From: DSWT01 sp035415725
GTDB taxonomy: Bacteria > Chloroflexota > Anaerolineae > B4-G1 > SLSP01
DNA length: 34,043 nt
Direction: 5' to 3'
Assembly (NCBI GenBank): GCA_035415725.1
Contig: DAOOGN010000039.1
Span: forward strand, 1-34,043
This document shows, in pieces, positions 7,301 through 15,700 of this stretch. Position numbers and translations under genes: made by a program. The notes under the pieces were generated by a model. It saw nothing but the letters and a program-made list of their open reading frames with translations, had not been told where the DNA came from and searched no databases. Every line of letters starts with the position of its first letter. Position 1 is the first letter of the stretch.

Positions 7301-9318
7301 CGGTTACTGGACAGCACAATGTAATCGGCCTCGTCCAACCAGTTGAAGAGCGCCACACGCTTTTCGGGTGTATCATTGTCGTAATTATTCATTTGCCCAT
7401 CGGGAGGATTAGAGGCCAGACTGCGATACCAGTTGCCAAATGCATCCTTGCCATCGATGCGCTGTGGCAAGGCATCATCCCAATGTTCGTTAGCCAGAAC
7501 CGAGGTGTGCAACTTCACCGGCTCACCATAGAGCAAGGTGATTTCGAGGTAGACCGTTTCTGCGGCACGTAGAAACAACGGCGCCGGCAGCGTCGCTTCG
7601 ACGAGTTGAAAACCGGTCGCCGGCAAGTTGACATCAACGGTGGTCTCGGCAAGCCTTTCTCTTCTATCGGGATCGTTAAACAAGGCCATGCGAAAACTAC
7701 GCTGCCCTTCTACATAGATCGTGTCGACCTTGTTCACGGTAATACGGGTGACCGTACTGTCCGTCTCTACAGTAAACGGCGTCAGGCTTGTATTGGCAGG
7801 CGTATAAGCGTTCAACGTTATATTGGGCTGAACGGGAATCTGTATGGCACTGCCGTCGTTCGTATAAATTGTCGCCACCGTAGGAATGTTCTGGTACATC
7901 CAGCGTGAGGCTTCGACGCGGGTGAGAGAGCGACTGTAGATGTGCAGGAACGCCGCCGCCCATGTGATCGTTCCAACCAGAACCACGCCCGGCATGATCC
8001 GCAGGACCCCCTGCACAATTTTACGCCAGGTTTGGCCTGCCGATGCCCATGCCTGCCCCCATGTGACCCCGCGTACCAATCCCCATGCCGCAAAAAGGAT
8101 GAAAACGGGATAGATGGGCAGTAGATAGCGCATCGATTTAACCCATTGTGTCCCCTGGTACAGGAAAAACAGCGTTCCCCATGCCCAGATCAACAGATGT
8201 TGCCAGCGCTGTCGACGCACTATGTGCCATCCCATAACGCCCCACCCAATCCAGGCGGCGACGCCCAGGGGCACGCCCATGCCCCAGAAGATCATATTGC
8301 GTCCCGGAAAGATGATTGGAGTACGGTCCGCCCATTGATGGCCGAAAGGCACATCGCGCAGGCCGCTAATCAGCTCCAGATTGTCTTTCATAGTGCTCAT
8401 CCATTGGGGGTTGATGTGTAGGTCGAAGAATCCCGGACCGGTAAAAGCATAGGGTTGCGCAGTACGGAACGCCATAGCGGCCAATACGCCGGAAAAAATC
8501 ACGGCAATGACCGGACCACGCCGCAAGACGAAGCGATACTGCGGCATGCCTTTGTCCGATGGTTCATGGTACAGCAGCGCGGCCAGTGCTACGATGCCTG
8601 CCAGCGGCCACACGCTGGCTTTCGAGGCGACGGCTAGCCCCGTCGTGATGCCGGCCGGCAACAACCACCATGGCTGTCGACGTTGCACAGCGCAAACGGC
8701 AAAGCACAGGGTCCAGGCGACAAAAACGGTGGCAAAGCTATCCACAATGAAAAAGTGGGCATGTTGGATGGGCAAAACGGTGAAAGCGTAGAGAGCGGCG
8801 GCCAGCAACGCAACCTTACGGTCGTACAGCACACGCGCAAGTAACGCCAACGCCACAAGCGTCGCCAGATCGGTTAACGCCGAGAGCACACGTCCCACAA
8901 AATGGATGCCGCCATAGTCAGTGTAAAAGCCGGGATAACACGATCCTGATGAGGTGTTGAGCAGAAACCAGCGCAGGACAACCCCGGTCGTTGCCGGCGG
9001 AGTGGCACATGCCGCTTGATCCACCCACTCGGCAACGATCCGCGTCATAAAAAGAGGCAGCGTCCCATAAACATAATTGGTGAACTCCGGCTTGTTGGCC
9101 GGGTTGAGAGGTGATTCTGACGTATTCCAGTACTGCTGCATGCTGTCAGGGAACCGAATCGCACTGATGACCATCGTCAGGTAGCGTTCGTCAGGATGTA
9201 GATGGGTTCCCTCATCCCAGTCGATATTGTACAGGCGGACCCAGGCGGCAGCGAGGAAAATGACGAGGAACAGCAAAGCAACGAATATACGAGATGTCCG
9301 ATTTGATGACGTATCCAT
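4321..9318 (-). CDS. Giant membrane protein: GT39-like domain fused to DUF2298 (Chlor_Arch_YYY)
   Basis: A 1665-residue polytopic membrane protein made of two related halves. The N-terminal half resembles GT39/ArnT-type lipid-linked glycosyltransferases: a first membrane helix is followed by an acidic HPDERY loop (about 41-46), then many helices, and a large hydrophilic, presumably extracytoplasmic domain at about 480-800. The C-terminal half is the DUF2298/Chlor_Arch_YYY domain, with the diagnostic YYYFG motif at residues 994-998 (codons 6331-6339 for the tyrosines) and a soluble tail containing RISVYTGLPVVAAWRWH. The DUF2298 family has no established function; transfer of sugars from a polyprenyl carrier to a surface glycan is a reasonable inference from the GT39-like half. 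Starts at ATG 9318 without a clear Shine-Dalgarno sequence. It stands alone, converging on the methyltransferase gene with a 27-nt gap. Confidence 0.9.
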   Translation of the reverse strand: MDTSSNRTSRIFVALLFLVIFLAAAWVRLYNIDWDEGTHLHPDERYLTMVISAIRFPDSMQQYWNTSESPLNPANKPEFTNYVYGTLPLFMTRIVAEWVDQAACATPPATTGVVLRWFLLNTSSGSCYPGFYTDYGGIHFVGRVLSALTDLATLVALALLARVLYDRKVALLAAALYAFTVLPIQHAHFFIVDSFATVFVAWTLCFAVCAVQRRQPWWLLPAGITTGLAVASKASVWPLAGIVALAALLYHEPSDKGMPQYRFVLRRGPVIAVIFSGVLAAMAFRTAQPYAFTGPGFFDLHINPQWMSTMKDNLELISGLRDVPFGHQWADRTPIIFPGRNMIFWGMGVPLGVAAWIGWGVMGWHIVRRQRWQHLLIWAWGTLFFLYQGTQWVKSMRYLLPIYPVFILFAAWGLVRGVTWGQAWASAGQTWRKIVQGVLRIMPGVVLVGTITWAAAFLHIYSRSLTRVEASRWMYQNIPTVATIYTNDGSAIQIPVQPNITLNAYTPANTSLTPFTVETDSTVTRITVNKVDTIYVEGQRSFRMALFNDPDRRERLAETTVDVNLPATGFQLVEATLPAPLFLRAAETVYLEITLLYGEPVKLHTSVLANEHWDDALPQRIDGKDAFGNWYRSLASNPPDGQMNNYDNDTPEKRVALFNWLDEADYIVLSSNRLYASIPRLPLRYPFTTAYYEALFNGSLGFELLAEFVSYPTLGPCQFPDQEIPFALMEPRYTNARPCQIEYPPAEEAFSVYDHPTVLIFAKTPAYSRARAEALLPSSLLDHVQWMTPLEATRNKSSHNPTLLMTPRMRAEQESGGTWSQLFNRNAPQNRVQILSVIIWWMMLTALGVVAFPWLYYAFPALRDRGYGLARVVGLLAWSYCAWLLSSLHLLPHTRWLLWAVFFFWALVSGLFVYKRRDVFRTYLREHRRDILYVEIIFAVLYLSWVYVRYLNPDLWHPVAGGEKPMDFAYLNAVIKSTWFPPYDPWFAGGTMNYYYFGFVMIGSLSKALGIVPSIAYNLAVPALYAMTGVGAYIIAGNLAGGDAKRGQRAGVLGTLFVLVLGNLGNLRLLFTGLEEVGNVHFDSLIPGYPAVVSALVGLWKVVVHGASLAFHPEWWYWNATRLIPYAEGEVGAINEFPAFTFLYADLHAHMMAFPLTQVALAIALQWGIGAEPPPASTKRSLLAHLRRCLPYPLPTFILAGLITGALKTTNTWDWPTYLVLMSVAPLLTFFNNAGHHSGTESKSEDNAGENIAENVSKPIFPYYKWLTPVLFILLGELLFRPFTANYAAAYNSFDMWKGSHTPLGIYLVMHGQFLFPIVVLGVVRGQALFHHLREEKDSHVWLPLGMALLGMAILALVLLIVGVTVVWIVIPLGVLAALLILSPQSTPRDRVLWTWVGAALALSLLVEVFVLEGDISRMNTVFKFYLQVWMLLGVSAAVAAERIIYYAIHSYRAEQETFMARIPYSVSDVVSGILVIILAATAMYPVLAIPAKVRYRWAMEAPHTLDGMAFLPYATQYEQDVAIPLVADDRVIRWLQENVAGSPTIIEGQGRAEYLWGGRISVYTGLPVVAAWRWHSVQQRMTMPAGTVEARQADIRYFYNTLDATQALAILERYNVQYVILGPYEKAYMFPEGLPKFQTMREQGWLEPVYEDELSTIYQVRGIQ

Positions 9319-9490
9319 AACTCAAGTGATTACCTATGGGACATGGATAAACATGAAAAAGCAGAAAATACCGAACGTTATCAAAAATAGCTGCCGGAAT
9401 TTCGGATTTCGCATAGTCATCTGTTCTTCAAAACAACCTCAAAATTATTGCTGCCTGCCCGTGCCTTTTGACTACGCGAAATGGCACCAG

Positions 9491-10948
9491 CTAAACCACC
9501 ACCATCATGGCCTGCGGCTGATCAATCCCTACTCCCCGACCGTTTCCCAATGGGCTGTCGGCGAAATTCGCTCCGGCCATGATCTCATCCAAAATTTGTG
9601 CCCCTGTCCGTCCCGTTCCCGGACTGACGGCAATGCTCAAATCACGACGAAAGGCGCGGGTTAGATCGTCGCCTGTGGCGTGTGACACCAGCGCCATCGC
9701 TTGCACCGCGCTGGCAATGGCATAGCGCGACTCAATGCGCTCAAGGTCCTCAAAGAAAAAAGCACAACTGACGAACATCCGTTGACGATGCACTTGCGCC
9801 TCCAGCAAATCCAGAAGCCGCTGTTGCGCCACCGTAGATAAATGCCCTAAATAGTATTCAGACAGGAACGCCGGCCCACTCACCTGCTGCAACACCACGC
9901 GAATGTATTCATCGCGTAAACTCCAGGGTGCCAGGTTCCAACGCCGCGTTGCCTCGGCGTAGATCTCGTCGATATCGCGGGAAAGATTGTCCAGAGCGCG
10001 GCGCAATGCGCTCTTCCATTGCTGCCCATAGCCTAACGTGCATTGACAACCGGTGGCCCAACGCCCCAACCGGTGTGTACAACTCCATGCGGTATTCTCA
10101 ACGATCTCTACATCGACGTGTGGCGGATGCTGGTGCATATACCGCGCCAGCGTCGTCATTTCATAGGCGTCCGTGTCGCCAGGTGTCGTCAATGCTTCCA
10201 GAACACGCACGCCATGTTTGTGGTGATGGCCGAAGGTCTCACCATCGGTAGCAATCAACGTCAAAGAGTCATGAGGGCGTCCAGCCATGAGCGCATTAGC
10301 CCAGGGGCGAACTGCCTCAACTGACGGCATGGAAAAGGAAAGGCAGTCGGAAGCACTGCGCTCGCGGATGAAAACATTCATCGTGCGACCATGCGGAAGT
10401 CGCACCCGGTAAGGACCGGCGCCACAAGAAAGGTCGCCGCGCACCTGTTCGGCGGAAAGAATCACGAACGCCAGGCCGGTTTCCGCGACGGCTTCCAACG
10501 TTTCATAGTCAACGGCCATTTCCGGCAGCCAGATCCCTTCGGGGAGCATCCCAAAGCGATGCACGTAGCTGGCAATTCCCCAACGAATCTGACAGCGTTT
10601 GTCCCGCCCACGCGCTAGTGGCAGAATGGTATGATGGACGGCCTGGGCGATCCCATTGCCGACCCCATACTGGTAAGCATAACGGGCCACATCATCCACA
10701 ATACGCTGATAGGCATCCCGGACATTCTCGGACATCCAGCGCGCCAGCGTACCACCGAGGTTGAAACTGATGCGACCAAAGTTGCCGGTAGCCGCATTCG
10801 GTGCATAACATTCCGCAGCGATCCTGGCATTCCAGTTGGGGAAGGGTGCCGCCGAAGGTTCATAACGATACTTTCCGGTAAACGGATCCTCCCGCGGCGG
10901 CTGATAAAAATGTCCATGTACACACAAAAGGGGTTTAGCAGATGTCAT
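9491..10948 (-). CDS. GH57 family glycoside hydrolase with DUF3536-like C-terminus
   Basis: A 485-residue protein with recognisable GH57 signatures: HGHFYQPP at about 11-18, GIWLPEMAVD with E143 in the position of the catalytic nucleophile, and ATDGETFGHH with D235 in the position of the acid/base. The C-terminal part (CAFFFEDLERIESRYA and following) resembles DUF3536. GH57 enzymes act on alpha-glucans (alpha-amylase, branching or 4-alpha-glucanotransferase activity); the exact activity cannot be read here. There is no signal peptide, so it is cytoplasmic. It follows glgA after a terminator-like hairpin, pointing to a role in glycogen turnover with partly separate expression. Starts at ATG 10948 with only a weak ribosome-binding site. 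Confidence 0.87.
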   Translation of the reverse strand: MTSAKPLLCVHGHFYQPPREDPFTGKYRYEPSAAPFPNWNARIAAECYAPNAATGNFGRISFNLGGTLARWMSENVRDAYQRIVDDVARYAYQYGVGNGIAQAVHHTILPLARGRDKRCQIRWGIASYVHRFGMLPEGIWLPEMAVDYETLEAVAETGLAFVILSAEQVRGDLSCGAGPYRVRLPHGRTMNVFIRERSASDCLSFSMPSVEAVRPWANALMAGRPHDSLTLIATDGETFGHHHKHGVRVLEALTTPGDTDAYEMTTLARYMHQHPPHVDVEIVENTAWSCTHRLGRWATGCQCTLGYGQQWKSALRRALDNLSRDIDEIYAEATRRWNLAPWSLRDEYIRVVLQQVSGPAFLSEYYLGHLSTVAQQRLLDLLEAQVHRQRMFVSCAFFFEDLERIESRYAIASAVQAMALVSHATGDDLTRAFRRDLSIAVSPGTGRTGAQILDEIMAGANFADSPLGNGRGVGIDQPQAMMVVV

Positions 10949-10971
10949 TAAAGTTCACACACTTTCTCACG

Positions 10972-10997
10972 ATAAAAGGCGCAGCCCACGCTGCGCC
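10972..10997 (-). terminator. Intrinsic terminator after glgA
   Basis: Reading the minus strand, stem GGCGCAG / CTGCGCC (10997-10991 with 10984-10978, loop of 6) is followed by TTTTAT. It lies about 20 nt after the glgA stop and upstream of the GH57 gene, so it should at least partly separate the two. Confidence 0.75.
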
Positions 10998-11018
10998 AAA
11001 CGACATAACGACTCATTA

Positions 11019-12467
11019 TCACAGTGTCTGATGCAATGCCAGGGCCCGTTGATAAAGATCCACATAAGCACGGGCCGAGGCATCCCAAGAAAAATCACGC
11101 TCCATGGCACGGCATTGCAAGGCCGTCCAGCGCGCCTTGTCCGCGTAAACGTTCAAAGCACGGTGAATACCGTCCACCAGAGCCGATGCTGTGTAATCGG
11201 CAAAGGCGAAGCCGGTGCCTCGCTCAGGTTGCCTATCGGCATCGACCACAACATCCGCCAGGCCGCCTGTGGTGTAAATGATGGGGATGGCGCCGTAGTG
11301 CATCGCCGTCATCAAGCCAATGCTGTTCGGTTCGGCACGACTCGGCACGAGGAAAATATCCGCGCTGCCGTAAATGCGACGCGCCAGACGATCATCGAAT
11401 TTGATAAAAGCGCGCACGTTGTCAGGAAAACGTGCCTGCAGGTCACGGAAATCAGCCTCTAAAACTTCATCCCCCGTCCCCAGAAGCACAAACTGGATAT
11501 CACGCTCCTGAAGCAGCCTCTCTATTGCCGGGATGACCAAGTCCAATCCTTTGGTGTCATCGAGGCGCGTTACCATCCCCAGCAAGGGAATATCCTGGTC
11601 GGTCGGCAGGCGCGTCTCATGCTGGAAGGTGTTCTTGTTCACCGCACGCATCTTCAATGTCGACGCATCGTAGGTCTGAGGAAGCGCCGCGTCGGTCGCC
11701 GGATTCCACAAATCGACGTCGATCCCACTGAGGATGCCGAAGAGGCGCTCCTGGCGCTCTTTCAACAGGGCCGTCAACCCCATACCGGCCTCTCCGGTTA
11801 CGATCTCGCGCGCATACGTCGGGCTAACCGTGTTGATGAGGTCGGCATGGGCGATACCCTGCGCCATCCAATTGACCTGCCCGGGGACTTCTACGCTCAG
11901 GTGCGGCAGTTTATCCATCTGCGCAAAAGTCAAAATCAGACGTCCGCAAATGCCCTGGTAGGCGAGATTGTGAATGGTAAACAAGGTGGCAATATCGCGG
12001 TACGGCGCCTTCGCCCGTCCATAGACAGCCAGCCATGCTGGCACCGCTGCCGTGTGCCAATCATTGGCATGGATGACATCCGGCTGCCAGTCCAGCTTTG
12101 GCAACGCGGCGATCACGCTTTTGGAAAAGAATGTAAACCTTTGTGGATCGTCGTTGAAACCGTAGACGCGCTCGCGATTCGAAAAATACTGTTCGTTCCA
12201 GATCAAATAGACCGGTACGCCGTCCACATTCGTCTCCAGCAACAGCGCATACTCCTCCCCCGGCCCGATCGGTACAGCCAGTGATCCCGCCCGGCGGAAT
12301 TCGTAGCCCGCAGCCTGCATCGTCCCGTAACGAGGAATCATCACGCGGACATCGATTCCCAGACTGTGCAAAGCTTTGGGCAGCGCTCCCGCCACATCGG
12401 CCAGCCCGCCTACTTTTGTAAAGGGGGTGGCTTCAGCCGCCAGGAAAAGCACCTTCACACCATCCAT
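11019..12467 (-). CDS. glgA: Glycogen (starch) synthase, GT5 family
   Basis: A 482-residue GT5 glycogen synthase, which adds glucose from ADP-glucose to the growing alpha-1,4-glucan. The N-terminal substrate-binding motif TKVGGLADVAGALPKAL (about 17-33) is intact, as is the HANDWHTA region. The C-terminal signature reads EPNSIGLMTAMHYG where most GlgA proteins have EPCGL-x-Q-x-x-x-x-RYG; the catalytic glutamate is kept, but the following residues are unusual. Length is normal. Starts at ATG 12467 with a GGAGGTAAG ribosome-binding site immediately upstream. It is divergent from the PLD/lamin-tail gene and followed by a terminator and the GH57 gene. Confidence 0.94.
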   Translation of the reverse strand: MDGVKVLFLAAEATPFTKVGGLADVAGALPKALHSLGIDVRVMIPRYGTMQAAGYEFRRAGSLAVPIGPGEEYALLLETNVDGVPVYLIWNEQYFSNRERVYGFNDDPQRFTFFSKSVIAALPKLDWQPDVIHANDWHTAAVPAWLAVYGRAKAPYRDIATLFTIHNLAYQGICGRLILTFAQMDKLPHLSVEVPGQVNWMAQGIAHADLINTVSPTYAREIVTGEAGMGLTALLKERQERLFGILSGIDVDLWNPATDAALPQTYDASTLKMRAVNKNTFQHETRLPTDQDIPLLGMVTRLDDTKGLDLVIPAIERLLQERDIQFVLLGTGDEVLEADFRDLQARFPDNVRAFIKFDDRLARRIYGSADIFLVPSRAEPNSIGLMTAMHYGAIPIIYTTGGLADVVVDADRQPERGTGFAFADYTASALVDGIHRALNVYADKARWTALQCRAMERDFSWDASARAYVDLYQRALALHQTL

Positions 12468-12492
12468 CTTACCTCCACGCCAACGATCAAGC

Positions 12493-12632
12493 TATTCTCA
12501 TTATAGTCGACTTCGCTCAAACCGCCTGAAAGCAAGTATAGTGCCATGATTGGGAAGTGCTCGGGCCCGGTCTCCGAACCAATAAGCCCGGTCAAATTAT
12601 CTTCATTATAGCCGACTTCGTTCAAACGGCAA
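12493..12632 (-). promoter_or_regulatory. Duplicated promoter-proximal repeat upstream of glgA
   Basis: A direct repeat CATTATAG-y-CGACTTCG-y-TCAAAC occurs at 12499-12522 and 12604-12627, 105 nt apart, differing only by pyrimidine changes in this core. On the minus strand each copy carries TATAAT. The distal copy also has TTGCCG (12632-12627) 16 nt before its TATAAT (12610-12605), giving a good promoter for glgA. The proximal copy has a poor -35. They may be tandem promoters or two sites for one regulator. Confidence 0.55.
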
Positions 12633-12639
12633 CGGATGC

Positions 12640-12674
12640 TATAATAGGATTGAAGACCCCAAACAAGTTTGGGG
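12640..12674 (+). promoter_or_regulatory. -10 box and leader palindrome of the PLD/lamin-tail gene
   Basis: TATAAT at 12640-12645 has only a weak TTCGTT at 12617-12622 as -35 (17-nt spacing). Just downstream, in the predicted leader, CCCCAAAC (12657-12664) and GTTTGGGG (12667-12674) form a perfect 8-bp palindrome with a 2-nt centre, a plausible operator. The leader then carries GGGAGG (12695-12700) before ATG 12707. Confidence 0.45.
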
Positions 12675-12706
12675 ATCCGAACCTTCAACTTAAAGGGAGG
12701 AAAGCC

Positions 12707-15700
12707 ATGAAGTTTCACCGTTTGCTCCTGGTCCTCATCGGCAGTGGATTGCTCGGCGTCAGTAGCTTCGCACTCGCACGGCCCAATGTCGCCCCCCACA
12801 CCACCGGCGACGTCGTCATCAACGAAGTCGCCTGGGGCGGGACGGCCGCTTCCAGCAGTGACGAATGGATCGAGTTGTACAACAACACTGCCGTATCCAT
12901 ACCCCTTGCCGGGTGGCGCCTGACCACCGCCGACGGCCTGGACCTGTCCCTCCACGGTGAGATTGGACCGCACGGTTACTATCTCATCGAACGTACTGAC
13001 GATACCACGATCAGTGACATTCCGGCAGATTGGAGCGGGCCTTTCGGCGGATCTGGATTAAAAAACACAGGAGAAACCATCACGCTGACCGATGCATTGG
13101 ATGCCGTCATCGATACCGCCAACGGCGATGGTGGAAGCTGGCCCGGTGGGACAACCGCAGCCACGATGGAACGCCTGGACAGCACTGCGCTCGATACACC
13201 CGGCAACTGGGGTACCCATACCGGCCATCCACGCAACGGGATGGATGCATCTGGCGCCCCCATCAACGGCACGCCAAAGTGCCGCAACGCCGTCTCCCCG
13301 CCTGCCGCCGATCTTGTCGCCGTCAAAAGCGGCCCTATGCAGGCTGCCCCCGGCACGCCACTGACTTACACCCTGCACTACCACAATCTCGGCAACGTCA
13401 TTGCGCTGAGCACCACGTTGACCGACACGTTGCCGGCCGGTGTCACCTACATCACCAGCACACCCCCCTACCCCACCGCCGTCGATAGTCGCACGCTGGT
13501 GTGGATGCTCGGCGACGCGCCGATCACGCTCACGGCACCCTGCATCACAGTGGCCGTCTATGCACCTGCGGACGCCGGCGGGATGATCACCAATTCCATT
13601 ACCGCAACCAGCGCCGTGACCGAAGCCACACCGGCCACGAACAGCGCCCGGTGGAACACCCTCATCAGTGCGCCTGCGCCTGTCCTCACCCTGGAGAAAA
13701 CCGGACCCACGCGGGCGGTTCCCCACACGCCGCTGACTTACACACTCATCCTCAGCAACACCGGCAACACCGCCGCGCACGGCGTCCGCCTCACCGACAC
13801 ACTACCCGCCGGCCTGGTCTTCGTCGCCCAGACCGCGCCCTACTCTCTCACGCAGCCTGATGCAGCGACGCTCGTCTGGGAGGTGGGCGACCTCGCCCCT
13901 GGCACAGGAGGACACATCACCCTCACCCTGACGCTCGGCGAAGCCCTGACAACGATACTCACCAACGTCGCCACAGCCACTGCGAGTAGCGGTGAAACTG
14001 CCGGCGCTATGTGGAGTGCGCCGGTGCAACCGGGCGTCAAGCTCTATGCCGTGCAACCGGGCAACTACGGCGGGATCAGCGGTGAAATGGTCGCCATCAC
14101 CAACCCAGAGGTATACACGGTCGACCTCGACGGCTGGTGCATCGACGACAAAACCGCCTCGACCAGCCGTGCGTGCTTCCCGAACGGCGCCCAGGTCGCC
14201 GCCGGTCAGACACTCTGGCTGGCAGAGCAGGCCGACGGGTTCTATCCACTGTGGGGGTTTGATGCGGATTGGGCCAGCGTCAGCATCACGCGCCCGGTTC
14301 CTCTGCTCATGGGCAACTGGCCGGGCTTCACCGACAACGGTGAAGCCGTCTATTTGCTGGACGATGGCGGAAACGCGGTAGATGTGCTGGCCTACGGACA
14401 GGGCGTCGCCGAGAGCGGATGGCGCGGAAGTTCCGTTCCCCACCCTTACCCCGGCTACGAAAACAGGGGTCAGGTACTCTACCGCAAACTCGACGAATCC
14501 ACGGGGCTGGCAGTTCCCGATACCGACAGCGCGAGCGATTGGGCACAAGACCCCGACGATCCCTTCGACGGACGCAAACTGCGCTATCCGGGGTGGGACA
14601 CGGAGGCATTCTTCTTCCCGGTAGAGGTCTCCGCCACGAGCCAGATCACGCTCGCCGTCGCACCGGAGGGGATGCTGGATTTCATCTTGAAGGCGGTAAG
14701 CGCGGCGCAACACAGCCTGGTCATTGAAGGCTACACCCTCGGTAGCGTTCCGCTCTACGAAGCTATCGACGCCCGTATCCGGGCCGGCGTCCAGGTGACA
14801 CTCCTGCTGGAGAGCACACCGGCCGGCGGCATGAATAACGCTGAACGCTGGGTGGCGCAACACCTGCACCAACCGCCAACCAGCACCGTCTACCTGATGG
14901 GCGGCAACACAAGACGCTATCGCTATCAGCATGCGAAGTTCATCATTGTTGACGGGCGCACGGCCATCATCAGTACGGACAATTGCGGGGAAAACTCACT
15001 GCCCTCCGATCCCATGGAGAACGGGACCATGGGCCATCGCGGGTTCGCCCTGCACACGGATAATGCGGACGTCGTCGCCCGCCTGAATGCTCTTTTCCAG
15101 ATCGATTGCGACCCGCTCCATCACACCGACGTCTTCCCTTACTCGGAAGCCTACGCGCCGCCGGCTGACTTCGTTCCCCTGCCGCCGGTCGATTGGACGA
15201 CGTATACCGTCGCGTTCAGCCCGACGCTCGTGACCACAGCCTCGCATCTCACGCTGTTGCACGCCCCGGAACACACTCTGCGCCGTCAAGACGCGCTGAT
15301 CGGCCTGTTGAACGACACGCTGGCCGGTTCTTCCATCGATGTCATGCAGATGAATGAGCCGGCCATCTGGTCGAGCAACACCGGGGACGCCGGACGCAAT
15401 CCGCGCATCGCAGCACTCATCGCGGCAGCGCAACGTGGCGTCTCCGTGCGCCTGCTCCTCGACGCCTTCTACGACGATCCACTTTCTGACAGTGGCAATA
15501 CCGCCACGTGTTTGTACCTGAGAAGTCTGCACCTCCCCACCCTGCAATGCCGCCTCGCCAACGTCACCGGATTGGGCATCCACGCCAAAATCTTCCTGGT
15601 GGATGATGGCAACGAGACGTGGGTGCACCTGGGCAGCATCAACGGTTCGGAGACCTCGAACAAGGTCAACCGCGAGATGGCGTTGCAATTCACATCTCCG

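Noticed and set aside
9319..9490. Possible small gene between the DUF2298 gene and the GH57 gene
   Set aside because: Only 172 nt with no frame bearing a ribosome-binding site and no hairpin or repeat that I can see.
11619..12284. 221-codon plus-strand frame opposite glgA
   Set aside because: Antisense to well-conserved GlgA sequence; no independent support.
13802..14932. Long minus-strand frame (376 codons) and its neighbour at 13058-13780 inside the lamin-tail/PLD gene
   Set aside because: They are antisense to a gene with signal peptide and recognisable domains; their composition (Arg/Gly/Val-rich) is what an antisense frame of GC-rich coding DNA gives.
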